DNA of 64,000 nucleotides from Curtobacterium sp. MCBD17_035 (GTDB taxonomy: Bacteria > Actinomycetota > Actinomycetes > Actinomycetales > Microbacteriaceae), in assembly GCF_003234815.2 (NCBI RefSeq), contig NZ_CP126279.1:2294001-2358000 (forward strand), given 5' to 3'. Of this stretch, positions 17,705 to 29,076 are shown piece after piece. A model generated the notes under the pieces. The model saw nothing but the letters and a program-made list of their open reading frames with translations, was not told the DNA's origin and did no database searches. Position numbers and translations under genes: made by a program. Each line of letters starts with the position of its first letter. Positions within the stretch are counted from its first letter, which is position 1.

Positions 17705-18925
17705 TCAGAACAGGGTGACGGCCGACCCTGCGGCGACGTCGAGGTCCCCTCGGGCGCGGCCTGCCGCGGTCGGGGACACGGCGGTCGGCACCGCCGGGGC
17801 CCCAACTGCCGGGAGGATCCGGGCAGCTGCTGCCGGGGCCACCGGGGTCGCCGCAGCAGCCGCAGCCGACGCAGCGCCCTGTGCCTCGCCGACCTCGTCA
17901 CCGAAGGACGCCGCGGCCCGTTTGAGTGGCGAACCGTCGTGGAATCCCATGGAGCCCGTCGCCGGGTCCACTCGCCCCATGGGCAGGCCGTGGTGGGCGA
18001 GGATCGGCCGCATCCGCTCCGAGAGCCACCGTCGGTAGTCCCGCGGTGCGTACGCGGCATCGAGGTACATCCGCCGGTAGCGCTCGACGAGGTCCGGGTG
18101 GCGTCGTCCGAGCCAGTCCATGAACCACGGCTTGACGCCCGGCTTGAGGTGCAGGGCCGAGAACACCACGCTCGTCGCCCCGGCCGCCGCCGCACGGCCC
18201 ACCGCATCGGTCAGGTGCGCCTTGGTGTCCGTGAGGTACGGGAGGATCGGCATGAGGAACACGGAACAGTCGAGTCCGGCGTCGCGCACCGCGCGCACGG
18301 TCGCCAAGCGCGCGGCCGTCGAGGGCGTCCCTGGTTCCACCGACTGCTGGAGGTCGTCGTCGTACACGGCGATGGACATGGCGAGGTCCACCGGGACGCG
18401 CTCCGCGGCCTCGGCGAGGATCGGGATGTCGCGACGGAGCAAGGTGCCCTTCGTCAAGATGCTGAACGGCGTGCCCGAGTCGGCGAGCGCGCGGATGATC
18501 CCGGGCATGAGCCGGTACCGCCCCTCGGCACGCTGGTACGGGTCCGTGTTCGTGCCCAGCGCGACGGGATGACGATCCCACGAGGGTCGCGCCAGCTCAC
18601 GCGTGAGGACCTCGGACACGTTCGTCTTGACCACGATCTGCCGGTCGAAGTCCGCTCCGGCGTCGAACTCGAGGTAGGCGTGGGTGGGGCGGGCGAAGCA
18701 GTACACGCAGGCATGACTGCAGCCCCGGTAGGGGTTGATCGTCCACCCCCACACGCCGCCGTCGTGGCCGCCGACCCGGTTGAGCGCCGACTTGGCCAGG
18801 ACCTCATGGAACGTGACCCCGGCGAACTCCGGCGTCGTCACGCTCCGGACGAACCCGCGGTTCGACGCGAGCCCGGGGAGCATCGCGTCGTCCGAGGCAT
18901 CGATCGTCTGGCCGTCCCACCGCAT
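17705..18925 (-). CDS. Rv2578c-family radical SAM protein, SOS-controlled
   Basis: A 406-residue radical SAM protein related to M. tuberculosis Rv2578c (annotated splB, spore-photoproduct-lyase-like) and to PA0069. The [4Fe-4S]-binding cysteines are Cys69, Cys73 and Cys76 (CSHACVYC), directly after NPYRG. The remaining SAM-barrel segments (VVKTNVSEVL, LGTNTDPYQ, ILTKGTLLRRD) are intact. The last 60 residues are Ala/Pro-rich and disordered. A perfect LexA-type box lies in its promoter, so a DNA-damage role is likely although the reaction is not established. The ATG at 18925 appears leaderless. Confidence 0.88.
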   Translation of the reverse strand: MRWDGQTIDASDDAMLPGLASNRGFVRSVTTPEFAGVTFHEVLAKSALNRVGGHDGGVWGWTINPYRGCSHACVYCFARPTHAYLEFDAGADFDRQIVVKTNVSEVLTRELARPSWDRHPVALGTNTDPYQRAEGRYRLMPGIIRALADSGTPFSILTKGTLLRRDIPILAEAAERVPVDLAMSIAVYDDDLQQSVEPGTPSTAARLATVRAVRDAGLDCSVFLMPILPYLTDTKAHLTDAVGRAAAAGATSVVFSALHLKPGVKPWFMDWLGRRHPDLVERYRRMYLDAAYAPRDYRRWLSERMRPILAHHGLPMGRVDPATGSMGFHDGSPLKRAAASFGDEVGEAQGAASAAAAAATPVAPAAAARILPAVGAPAVPTAVSPTAAGRARGDLDVAAGSAVTLF

Positions 18926-18931
18926 GCCCCC

Positions 18932-18960
18932 ATTCGAACACGTGTTCGAACGGAGGTCAA
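18932..18960 (-). promoter_or_regulatory. Promoter with embedded LexA SOS box for the radical SAM gene
   Basis: On the minus strand TTGACC (-35, 18955-18960), a 17-bp spacer and TCGAAT (-10, 18932-18937) are followed by 6 nt and the ATG. The 18-bp perfect palindrome TTCGAACACGTGTTCGAA (18933-18950) fills the spacer and enters the -10. It fits the Gram-positive/actinobacterial SOS consensus TCGAAC-N4-GTTCGA exactly. Confidence 0.9.
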
Positions 18961-18970
18961 GCGGCGGCGG

Positions 18971-20455
18971 TCAGCGGTGGAGGTGCAACGTCGCCGCGGT
19001 CCGGGTGAGCGTCTCGTCAGCGAGCGCCGGGTCGTCCGACAACCGCTTGCCGTACGTCGGCACCATCCCCCGGATGGCATCCGCCCAGTGGTCCCGGCGG
19101 TCGGGGAAGCAGCGCTCGAGCAGCCCGAGCATGATCGGCACCGCGGTCGACGCCCCGGGCGAGGCGCCGAGCAGCCCGGCGATGCTGCCGTCCGCCGAGG
19201 TGATGACCTCGGTGCCGAACTGCAGGACACCGCCTCGCTCGCGGTCGGGCTTGATGACCTGGACGCGCTGTCCCGCCGTGATCCGGTGCCAGTCCCCCGG
19301 CTGTGCCGACGGCATGAAGTCCCGGAGCGCGGCGAACTTGCGGGACCGGCTCGCGAGCAGCTGCCCGACCAGGTAGCGGACCAGGTCCATGTTCGAGAAC
19401 GCGACCGACAGCATCGGCCGCAGGTTGTGGAGCCGGATCGACCGGAAGAGATCCGACCACGAGCCCTGCTTGAGGAACTTCGGGCTGAACCCGGCGTACG
19501 GCCCGAACATCAGACTCGCCTGACCGTCGACGATCCGCGTGTCCAGGTGCGGCACCGACATGGGCGGCGCACCGACCGACGCCTTGCCGTAGACCTTGGC
19601 GGCGTGCTTGACCACGACCGCCGGGTCGTCGGAGCGGAGGAACTCACCGCTCACGGGGAACCCGCCGTAGCCGCGGATCTCCGGGATGCCGGAGCGCTGG
19701 AGGAGCTGGAGCGCGCCACCGCCGGCACCCACGAAGACGAACTTCGCTGCGATGCGGGACCTCGACTGCCCCACCTCGTTCTTGACGAGGAGCTCCCAGG
19801 TGCCGTCCTTCCGGCGCGACAGGTTCTTCACGACGTGGTTCGACTCGAACTGGACGCCGTCCCGGCGCAGCCCGTCGACGAGCTGACGCGTCAAGGAACC
19901 GAAGTCGACGTCGGACCCGGCGGGCGAGTACGTCGCCGCGATGGGCTGCGACCGCTTCCGGCCGGGGATGAGCGCGGGCGCCCACCGGCGGATCTGGCGT
20001 GCGTCGTCGCTGTACTCGAGGCCGGCGAAGAGCGGGTGGTCCTTCATCGCCTCGTACCGTGTGCGCATGTAGGACACGTTGTCCTCGCCCCAGACGAAGC
20101 TGATGTGCGGCGTCGGGTTGATGAAGGTCTCGGGAGCGGCGAGCGCGCCGGTCTCGACGAGGTGCGCCCAGAACTGCCGCGAGACCTGGAACTGCTCGTT
20201 GACGCCGATGGCCTTGCTGATGTCCACGGAACCGTCGGGCAGCTCCGGCGTGTAGTTCAGCTCACAGAGTGCCGAGTGCCCGGTTCCCGCGTTGTTCCAG
20301 GGGTTGGAGGACTCCTCGGCGACGTCGGCGAGGCGCTCGTAGATCCGGATGGACCAGTCCGGCTCGAGACGGTGGATGAGCGCGCCCAGCGTCGCGCTCA
20401 TGATGCCACCGCCGATCAGGACGACGTCCAACGGCTGCACTGGCTTCTCTGGCAC
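18971..20455 (-). CDS. mqo: Malate:quinone oxidoreductase
   Basis: A 494-residue FAD-dependent peripheral membrane enzyme that oxidises malate to oxaloacetate and passes electrons to the quinone pool. The FAD-binding GGGIMSATLG motif is at the N-terminus (VVLIGGGIMSATLGALI), followed by EESSNPWNNAGTGHSALCEL, which is strongly conserved in the family. The FVGAGGGALQLLQ segment lies mid-protein. The GTG start at 20455 is preceded by TAGGAT (20462-20467) and only 6 nt, suggesting a leaderless transcript. It is not grouped with other TCA-cycle genes here. Confidence 0.97.
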   Translation of the reverse strand: MPEKPVQPLDVVLIGGGIMSATLGALIHRLEPDWSIRIYERLADVAEESSNPWNNAGTGHSALCELNYTPELPDGSVDISKAIGVNEQFQVSRQFWAHLVETGALAAPETFINPTPHISFVWGEDNVSYMRTRYEAMKDHPLFAGLEYSDDARQIRRWAPALIPGRKRSQPIAATYSPAGSDVDFGSLTRQLVDGLRRDGVQFESNHVVKNLSRRKDGTWELLVKNEVGQSRSRIAAKFVFVGAGGGALQLLQRSGIPEIRGYGGFPVSGEFLRSDDPAVVVKHAAKVYGKASVGAPPMSVPHLDTRIVDGQASLMFGPYAGFSPKFLKQGSWSDLFRSIRLHNLRPMLSVAFSNMDLVRYLVGQLLASRSRKFAALRDFMPSAQPGDWHRITAGQRVQVIKPDRERGGVLQFGTEVITSADGSIAGLLGASPGASTAVPIMLGLLERCFPDRRDHWADAIRGMVPTYGKRLSDDPALADETLTRTAATLHLHR

Positions 20456-20518
20456 CCGATGATCCTACCGGCGGCGGTCCGACACCGGCTGCGCCGGGGC
20501 CGGGAGGCACGGCCTGGG

Positions 20519-22849
<2,331 letters not shown>

Positions 22850-22984
22850 TGACGAACTCCTGGACTCCCACGGACGCGGTCCGCCGATTCTACCGAGTGT
22901 CCTCGGACTGTTGCGTCGCGCGCACGCCGCACGCAGCGACCCCGGGCGGTCGCCGACCGGCGCCCGTCGACCGGGAGGCCCGGG

Positions 22985-23584
22985 TCAACCGCCCACGAGC
23001 CGGCGCCCCTCGAAAGCGCGTCCGAGCGTGACCTCGTCGGCGTACTCGAGATCCCCACCGACCGGGAGTCCGGAAGCGAGGCGCGTCGTCCGGACCCCCA
23101 TCGGCACGAGGAGCCGGCTGAGGTAGGTGGCCGTCGCCTCGCCCTCGAGGTTCGGATCGGTCGCGATGATGACCTCGTCCACGGTGCCGTCCGCGAGCCG
23201 CGTCAGCAGACCCTGGATGCGGAGGTCGTCGGGGCCGACGCCGTCGATCGGGCTGATCGCGCCGCCGAGCACGTGGTACAGCCCGCGGAACTCACGGGTC
23301 CGCTCGATCGCGGCGACGTCCTTGGCCTCCTCGACCACGCAGATGACCGCGGGCGAGCGGCGGGGATCGCGGCAGATGCTGCAGCGTTCTGTCTCGGTCA
23401 CATTCCCGCAGACCTCGCAGAAGCGGACCTTCTCCTTGACCGCCATGAGGAGTTCCGCGAGGCGCGTCGGGTCGAACGACTCGGTCTGCAGGATGTGGAA
23501 CGCGATCCGCTGCGCGGACTTCGGACCGATCCCCGGCAGACGGCCGAACTCGTCGATGATGTCCTGGACGATGCCGTCGTACAT
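22985..23584 (-). CDS. recR: Recombination protein RecR
   Basis: A 199-residue recombination mediator that works with RecO at gapped DNA. It has the helix-hairpin-helix [17 protein letters not shown], the four-cysteine zinc finger [16 protein letters not shown], and the Toprim segment starting [13 protein letters not shown]. The start lies 2 bp after the dnaX stop, so the two are cotranscribed. The ybaB gene that often sits between dnaX and recR is absent. Confidence 0.97.
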   Translation of the reverse strand: MYDGIVQDIIDEFGRLPGIGPKSAQRIAFHILQTESFDPTRLAELLMAVKEKVRFCEVCGNVTETERCSICRDPRRSPAVICVVEEAKDVAAIERTREFRGLYHVLGGAISPIDGVGPDDLRIQGLLTRLADGTVDEVIIATDPNLEGEATATYLSRLLVPMGVRTTRLASGLPVGGDLEYADEVTLGRAFEGRRLVGG

Positions 23585-23586
23585 GG

Positions 23587-26241
23587 TCAGAAGCCTCCGG
23601 ACCCGCTGCTGTCGAGCGTGGTCTCCTCGATGAACTGGGCCCCGAGGATCTCACGGACGACCGCCTCGCCGTAGCGTCCGGGGACCGGCACACGGGCGGG
23701 CCGCTCCGGCGCCGACGGGGCCGTCCGGGCGGGAGCTGGGGTGCCGCCCCCGCGGGGCGCGGACGCCGACGGTGCTCGTCCTCCGGTGGGTACGGGCCCC
23801 GCGGCGGATCGACCCGACGGGCCCGGGTCCGGGAACGGCGCTCCGTCGTCGTAGGGCTCGTCGTCGAGGGGGTAGTCGTCGACCGGCACGTCGCTCGGTC
23901 CGCCTGCGACAGCCGGGGTGCTGGCCGGACCACGGACGGCACCGGCAGCGGGCGCGCTCGTCGCGGCACCCGCGGGCGCACCGCCCGTCCGTCCGGCTGG
24001 CGCGACGGCGGCCGGTGCCGTGCCGTCCGGGCTCGACGCCACCCCGAAGGGCGCGGCCCACGACGGCTCGACGTCGTCCGGGACGGCATCTGCAGTGGGA
24101 TCGGACGCCGGGATCGTCGCGACCACCCAGTCGGTGACCGGGCCGGTGGGCGCGGGGGCCGGCGCGGCTGCGGATGCTCGGGACGGAGCAGGCGCGGCTG
24201 CTGGCGCCGATCCCCCGGCTGAGGCCGGCACCTGCGCGCTGCTCTGCTCGGAGGATCCGCGAGCGCCGTCGCGCGTCGGCGCCGCCGGTGCGGACTCGGG
24301 CGCCGACTGGCGCTCGGGTGTCGACTGGCGCTCCGGCACCGCCTGGCGCTCGGGTGTCGGCTGACGCTCCGGCACCGCCTGACGCTCCGGTGTCGCCTGA
24401 CGCTCCGGCACCGCCTGACGCTCGGGTGTCGCCTGACGCTCCGGCACCGCCTGACGCTCGGATGCGGGCCGTCCCGCGTCCAGGTTCGACCCGGCGGGTG
24501 CCGGCCCGCGAGCAACGAACTTCACACGGACGCCGAGGACATCGAGGATGGCGGCCCGGAGGTACTCGCTGACGCTGTCCTTCGGGTCGGTCATCTGCTT
24601 GAACGACGCGACGTCCTGCTGACTCGGGAACGTCAGTGTGAGGACGTCGTCCGTGAAGGCGGTCACCTGCGCGGTCACGACGACCATCCAGGCGGACCGC
24701 CGAGCGCGCTGCACGTGCTCGACGACCTGCGGCCAGCTGTCCCGCACCTGTTGCACGCCCAGCTCGCCGACGGCCCGGACCGCCGGCGAGGCCGCGAGCG
24801 CCGCGCCGACGCCGGTCGACGAGGGCGAGCCCGCGCCCGAGGGCGCGCTGCCGGCCGTGGGGACGACCTCGACCGCGCCGGGGACCGCGCGCTGCTCGTC
24901 ATCGTCGGCCCGTTCGGTCCCGGACGCGCTGGCCGGGGCGGCAGCAGCGGTGGCTCGGGTCGAAGCGGGGGTCGGCGCGGCCGGCATCGGCGCGACCGGC
25001 GTCCGCGCGGGTGCGGCAGCCGGTGCGCTTGACGTGACGACAGCGACGGGCGCAGAACCGGTCTGGCCCCCGGCGTCACCGACGCCGACGCGACGCTCGA
25101 GGCGCTCGACGCGCGCCAGGGCGCCCCGCTGGCTGTCGTCGCTCTCCGGCACGAGCATCCGCGCCACCATGAGTTCGAGGTGCAGGCGGGGCGACGTCGC
25201 GCCGGTCATCTCGGTGAGCGCACGGTTCGCGATGTCGGCCGCGCGCGAGAGCCCGACCGCGCCGAAGACGGCCGCCTGCCGCGTCATCGTCTCGAGTTCC
25301 TCGGGCGAGACTCCGCGCAACACGGCCGCAGCGCCCTCGTTGGTGGCGGCGACGACGATGAGGTCGCGGAGCCGTTCGAGCAGGTCCTCGACGAAGCGAC
25401 GCGGATCCTGACCTGTCTGCACGACGCGGTCGACGGCCGAGAACGCCGAGGCCGGATCCGCCACGGCGAGCGCGTCGACGACGTCGTCGAGCAGGGCGGC
25501 ATCGGTGTACCCGAGGAGTGCGACCGCGCGGTCGTAGGCGATCGTGCGGTCCTCGCTCCCGGCCATCAGCTGGTCGAGGAGCGACAGGGTGTCCCGTACC
25601 GATCCCCCGCCGGCCCGGACCACGAGCGGCAGGACACCGGGCGCCACCGACACGGACTCCTGCGCGCACAGCTGCTCGACGTACTCGAGCATGGACGCCG
25701 GCGGCACGAGCCGGAACGGGTAGTGGTGGGTCCGCGAGCGGATGGTCCCGATGACCTTCTCGGGCTCGGTCGTCGCGAAGATGAACTTGACGTGCTCCGG
25801 TGGTTCCTCCACCAACTTGAGGAGTGCGTTGAACCCCTGCGGCGTGACCATGTGGGCCTCGTCGAGGATGAAGATCTTGTAGCGGTCGCGTGCCGGGGCG
25901 AACACGGCGCGGTCGCGGAGGTCGCGTGCGTCGTCCACGCCGTTGTGGCTGGCTGCGTCGATCTCGATGACGTCGAGCGACCCACCGCCGTCCCGCGCCA
26001 GCTCCACACAGCTCGGGCACACTCCGCATGGCGTGTCCGTCGGGCCCTGAGCGCAGTTGAGACACCGCGCGAGGATCCGTGCCGACGTGGTCTTGCCACA
26101 ACCCCTCGGTCCGCTGAAGAGGTAGGCGTGGTTGACGCGGTCTGCCCGGAGTGCTGTCCGCAGCGGATCGGTCACCTGCGACTGGCCGATGAGTTCGGCG
26201 AAGTTCTCGGGCCGGTAACGGCGATACAAGGCGGTGACCAC
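23587..26241 (-). CDS. dnaX: DNA polymerase III subunits gamma and tau
   Basis: An 884-residue clamp-loader ATPase. The Walker A motif [11 protein letters not shown] is near residue 45, a four-cysteine zinc module lies in [19 protein letters not shown], the DEAH-type Walker B is FILDEAHMV, and the sensor region includes [18 protein letters not shown]. The C-terminal half is Ala/Pro/Ser-rich and contains nine copies of a hexapeptide ([12 protein letters not shown]) encoded at 24298-24459. The last residues ([16 protein letters not shown]) are typical of an actinobacterial tau end. The GTG at 26241 follows TACCCT by 6 nt, suggesting a leaderless message. Confidence 0.96.
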   Translation of the reverse strand: MVTALYRRYRPENFAELIGQSQVTDPLRTALRADRVNHAYLFSGPRGCGKTTSARILARCLNCAQGPTDTPCGVCPSCVELARDGGGSLDVIEIDAASHNGVDDARDLRDRAVFAPARDRYKIFILDEAHMVTPQGFNALLKLVEEPPEHVKFIFATTEPEKVIGTIRSRTHHYPFRLVPPASMLEYVEQLCAQESVSVAPGVLPLVVRAGGGSVRDTLSLLDQLMAGSEDRTIAYDRAVALLGYTDAALLDDVVDALAVADPASAFSAVDRVVQTGQDPRRFVEDLLERLRDLIVVAATNEGAAAVLRGVSPEELETMTRQAAVFGAVGLSRAADIANRALTEMTGATSPRLHLELMVARMLVPESDDSQRGALARVERLERRVGVGDAGGQTGSAPVAVVTSSAPAAAPARTPVAPMPAAPTPASTRATAAAAPASASGTERADDDEQRAVPGAVEVVPTAGSAPSGAGSPSSTGVGAALAASPAVRAVGELGVQQVRDSWPQVVEHVQRARRSAWMVVVTAQVTAFTDDVLTLTFPSQQDVASFKQMTDPKDSVSEYLRAAILDVLGVRVKFVARGPAPAGSNLDAGRPASERQAVPERQATPERQAVPERQATPERQAVPERQPTPERQAVPERQSTPERQSAPESAPAAPTRDGARGSSEQSSAQVPASAGGSAPAAAPAPSRASAAAPAPAPTGPVTDWVVATIPASDPTADAVPDDVEPSWAAPFGVASSPDGTAPAAVAPAGRTGGAPAGAATSAPAAGAVRGPASTPAVAGGPSDVPVDDYPLDDEPYDDGAPFPDPGPSGRSAAGPVPTGGRAPSASAPRGGGTPAPARTAPSAPERPARVPVPGRYGEAVVREILGAQFIEETTLDSSGSGGF
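24298..24459 (-). repeat. 18-bp repeat (9 units) inside dnaX
   Basis: Nine consecutive 18-bp units encode the hexapeptide ERQ(A/P/S)(V/T/A)P in the disordered linker of tau. Units alternate mostly between the AVP and ATP forms, which indicates a 36-bp higher-order unit and expansion by slippage or unequal exchange. Confidence 0.9.
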
Positions 26242-26247
26242 GCGACC

Positions 26248-26253
26248 AGGGTA
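26248..26253 (-). promoter_or_regulatory. Leaderless -10 box of dnaX
   Basis: TACCCT on the minus strand, 6 nt before the GTG start at 26241, with no ribosome binding site between. A -35 element is not clear. Confidence 0.5.
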
Positions 26254-26596
26254 ATCGGCGCCGCCGACACCGGGGGTCGTTCTCCACAGACCCCGGCGAT
26301 GTCAGCTCGTGGTCCCGGCGCTCGCTGGCGAACCTGGACGTCGACCCAGAAAGGGCGTACCGATCAGTCCGTGGAGCGGTATCGTCCACCTACGGCCACG
26401 GCGCGACCGACCATCGCAGGACCATCCGTGGCGGATCAGGATCAGGAGTCGAGCTCATGAACGAGCGGTTGACGCTGCCGTGCACGCTGCGCCGGACGAT
26501 CGTCCGGACCGCCGTGGCGCGGACGGCTGGCCGGGCTCGGAACGGCACCACGACGAGCGCCTGATCGCGGGCTCCGGGAGCCTCGGCCCCCGGAAG
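26254..26596. other. Intergenic stretch upstream of dnaX without a convincing gene
   Basis: A 16-bp perfect palindrome, CCGGACGATCGTCCGG, lies at 26492-26507. A 35-codon plus-strand frame from ATG 26458 exists but has no family resemblance or ribosome binding site. Nothing else is recognised. Confidence 0.4.
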
Positions 26597-26683
26597 CCGG
26601 GGCGCGTCGGTGTTCGGGTCATCGCCGCCCCGGCCCCTCGGAGCGGCGGACGACGATGTTCGGGTCATCCTCGTCCGCCGCTC
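26597..26683. other. Pair of stem-loops presenting the same 13-nt loop
   Basis: Hairpin 1 has arms CCGGGGCG (26597-26604) and CGCCCCGG (26626-26633). Hairpin 2 has 13-bp arms GAGCGGCGGACGA (26641-26653) and TCGTCCGCCGCTC (26671-26683). The stems are unrelated in sequence, yet both loops contain TGTTCGGGTCATC (26611-26623 and 26657-26669; GATGACCCGAACA on the other strand). Different stems with a conserved loop point to a structured RNA or a recognition element. No known family was recognised. From 26684 to 26889 nothing else is recognised. Confidence 0.55.
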
Positions 26684-26889
26684 CCTCATGCGTGTCAGGG
26701 CCGCGTCCGCGCCGCTGCCCAGCGGCCGCAGCTGATCCGGCGGACGCGCACCGCGGACCGGACCCGGGGAACGGGGGGTCGGTGCCGGCCGTGGCGGTCC
26801 GCGCCGGACGCCGGACAGCGCCACCGGTCCCCTGCAGCGGTCTCCGAGCAACCGTGATCGACCGGTTCCAGCGGGCGGCGGCGGAACGA

Positions 26890-26980
26890 GAAGACTCCCC
26901 ACGTACCCGCCAGAGCCCGGTTGCCCTTGCTGCGTTTCCGCCCTGGGGGAGTTGGCCTGGATGGCGTCACGTGAGGAGCC
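26890..26980 (-). ncRNA. ffs: Signal recognition particle RNA (small bacterial type)
   Basis: On the minus strand the conserved apical SRP domain is visible as CAGGGCGGAAACGCAGCAAG, including the GGAA tetraloop. The 5' end GGCTCCTCACGTG pairs with the 3' part TACGTGGGGAGTC to close a long hairpin. The RNA start near 26980 is set by the TAGACT -10 box at 26987-26992. The 3' end is placed just after GGGGAGTC, where a short T/C-rich run begins. Position next to dnaX is common in actinobacteria. Confidence 0.93.
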
Positions 26981-26986
26981 GCCGAC

Positions 26987-26992
26987 AGTCTA
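26987..26992 (-). promoter_or_regulatory. -10 box of the SRP RNA
   Basis: TAGACT on the minus strand, 6 nt before the inferred first base of the RNA (G at 26980). Confidence 0.6.
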
Positions 26993-27049
26993 GCGGACGC
27001 CTCGCCCGTTCATCGACGCGCACTCAGCCGCGGGCGGTTCAGTGGAGGC

Positions 27050-27721
27050 ATGAAGATCGTCATCGCCGGAGGACACGGCAAGATCGCCCTGCTGCTCGAA
27101 CGACTCATCACGCAGGCGGGACACGACGCGGTCGGGATCGTCCGCAACCCGGCGCATGTCGCCGACGTCGAGGCCACCGGCGCGACCGCGATCGTCCGGG
27201 ATCTCGAGCAGATGGACGAGGACGACCTGGCGGTGGACCTCGAGCAGGCCGACGCCGTCGTGTTCGCGGCGGGCGCCGGACCGAACAGCGGTGCCGAACG
27301 CAAGTTCGCGGTCGACCGCGACGCCGCGATCCTGCTCGCCGACGCCGCCTCGCGGGTCTCGGTGCCGCGGTACGTGCTCATCTCGGCCATGGGCGCCGAC
27401 TCGTACGACCCGGCCACGGCGGTCCTGCCGGCCGCGGACGACCGCGCGGTGTTCCAGGTCTACCTGCGGGCGAAGGCGGAGGCGGACGCGAACATCCGCG
27501 CACGCGGGTTCCAGTGGACGATCGTGCGTCCCGGAGGTCTCCTCGACACCCCGGGCCAGGGCACCGTCCGCGCCGGCACCGAGGTGCCCCGTGGTTCCGT
27601 CTCGCGGGCCGACGTCGCGGCGGTCGTCCTGGAGGCCCTGCTCGCGGGTGCCGCGATCGGTCGCCAGTTCGAGCTCACGTCGGGCGACGTGCCGATCCAC
27701 GAGGCGCTCGCGGCGCTCTGA
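27050..27721 (+). CDS. NAD(P)-binding (SDR-like) oxidoreductase or epimerase-like protein
   Basis: A 223-residue single-domain Rossmann protein of the NAD(P)H-binding/YwnB group. The N-terminal motif IVIAGGHGKIALLLERLI is the dinucleotide-binding loop. AVVFAAGAGPNSGAE follows strand 4, the catalytic-region segment YVLISAMGADSYDP lacks the classical YxxxK pair nearby, and TIVRPGGLLDTPGQG is typical of atypical SDRs. The ATG at 27050 has GTGGAGG just upstream. The substrate is unknown. A 29-bp tandem duplication begins at its stop codon. Confidence 0.88.
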   Translation: MKIVIAGGHGKIALLLERLITQAGHDAVGIVRNPAHVADVEATGATAIVRDLEQMDEDDLAVDLEQADAVVFAAGAGPNSGAERKFAVDRDAAILLADAASRVSVPRYVLISAMGADSYDPATAVLPAADDRAVFQVYLRAKAEADANIRARGFQWTIVRPGGLLDTPGQGTVRAGTEVPRGSVSRADVAAVVLEALLAGAAIGRQFELTSGDVPIHEALAAL

Positions 27722-27776
27722 GGCGGCGGCGCGCCACGGCCCGCATCTGAGGCGGCGGCGGGTCACGGCCCGCATC
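27719..27776 (+). repeat. 29-bp tandem duplication spanning a stop codon
   Basis: Two adjacent 29-bp units, 27719-27747 and 27748-27776, both starting TGAGGCGGCGGCG and ending ACGGCCCGCATC, with three mismatches. The first TGA is the stop codon of the preceding gene. Confidence 0.85.
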
Positions 27777-27876
27777 AGCCCGGGCGGCAGCAGCGGCGCG
27801 CGCTGGAGATCAGGGGACGCGCCAGCGGCGCCACGACGCCGACGCCGACGCCGGGCGAGCCCGCGAGTCCGGTAGA

Positions 27877-29076
27877 TCAGTGCAGTGCCACAGCGGCGGA
27901 CTGCCGCGCGATCTCCAGCTCCTCGTTCGTCGGGATCACGAGCACCGCGACCCGGGAGTGGTCGGTCGAGATCCGCCGCGCACGGCTGGAGTGCAGGTCG
28001 TTGCGGTCGTGGTCGACCTCGATCCCCAGGTGCTCGAGCCCGGCGAGGACCCGGCGCCGCAGGAGCGCGTTGTTCTCGCCCACACCCGCCGTGAACACGA
28101 CGGCGTCGAGGCCGCCGAGCTGGGCGGTGTACGCGCCGACGTACCGGCGGATCCGGTGCCGGTAGACGGCGAGCGCCGCCTCCGCCCGGTCGTCGCCCTC
28201 GGACGCGTCGCTCTGGACGTCCCGCATGTCCCCGTTCCCGGTGAGTCCGAGCAGGCCCGACTGCTTGTTGAGCATGGTGTCGAGGTCCTCGAAGGACATG
28301 CCTGCCTCGCGGTGCAGGTGGATGAGGATCGCGGGGTCGAGGTCGCCCGAGCGGGTCCCCATGACGAGCCCCTCGAGCGGCGTCAGGCCCATCGACGTCT
28401 CGATGCTGCGCCCTCCGTCGATCGCGGCCGCGGACGCCCCGTTGCCGAGGTGCAGGACGATCGTCTTGAGCTGCTCGAGCGGGCGGCCGAGGAACACCGC
28501 GGTCTGCTCGGACACGTACTTGTGGCTCGTCCCGTGCGCGCCGTACCGCCGGATCGCGTAGCGCTGCGCGAGGTCCGCCGGGATCGCGTACGTGTAGGCC
28601 TCCGGCGGCATGGTCTGGTGGAACGCGGTGTCGAAGACGGCGACCTGCGGCACGTCTGCGAACACGTGCTGTGCGGCCCGGATCCCCTCGAGGTTGGCCG
28701 GGTTGTGCAGCGGTGCGAGGGCGGACAGGGCGTCGATCCGCGCTTCGACCTCGGGCGTGATGACGGTGGCGCGGTCGAAGTCGGTGCCGCCGTGGACGAC
28801 CCGGTGGCCGACGACGGCGGGCGGCTCGTCGTCGAACGAGGGTCCGACGGCGGCGAAGGCGTCGAGCATCGCGCGGAACCCGGCGGCGTGGTCCGGCACG
28901 TGGGCGTCGTCGTTCGAGGTGGACTTGCCGGTCACGGCGTTCGTGTGCTTGGTGGCGCCGGAGGACTCCCCGATGCGCTCGACCAGCCCGGACGCGAGCA
29001 TGCGCTCCCCCTCGAGCTCGATGAGCTGGTACTTGAAGGAGCTCGATCCGGAGTTGACGACGAGTGCTGTGGTCAC
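27877..29076 (-). CDS. ackA: Acetate kinase
   Basis: A 399-residue enzyme interconverting acetyl phosphate and acetate with ATP/ADP. Family signatures are the N-terminal VVNSGSSSFKYQLIE, GHRVVHGG, the phosphate-binding HLGNGASAAAIDGG segment, and FTAGVGENNALLR near the end. The GTG start at 29076 overlaps the pta stop by 4 nt, so the pair is coupled. It recovers ATP from acetyl phosphate or activates acetate at high concentration. Confidence 0.97.
   Translation of the reverse strand: MTTALVVNSGSSSFKYQLIELEGERMLASGLVERIGESSGATKHTNAVTGKSTSNDDAHVPDHAAGFRAMLDAFAAVGPSFDDEPPAVVGHRVVHGGTDFDRATVITPEVEARIDALSALAPLHNPANLEGIRAAQHVFADVPQVAVFDTAFHQTMPPEAYTYAIPADLAQRYAIRRYGAHGTSHKYVSEQTAVFLGRPLEQLKTIVLHLGNGASAAAIDGGRSIETSMGLTPLEGLVMGTRSGDLDPAILIHLHREAGMSFEDLDTMLNKQSGLLGLTGNGDMRDVQSDASEGDDRAEAALAVYRHRIRRYVGAYTAQLGGLDAVVFTAGVGENNALLRRRVLAGLEHLGIEVDHDRNDLHSSRARRISTDHSRVAVLVIPTNEELEIARQSAAVALH

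Noticed and set aside
26458..26565. Small plus-strand frame of 35 codons upstream of dnaX
   Set aside because: No ribosome binding site, no family resemblance, and composition like translated GC-rich noncoding DNA.
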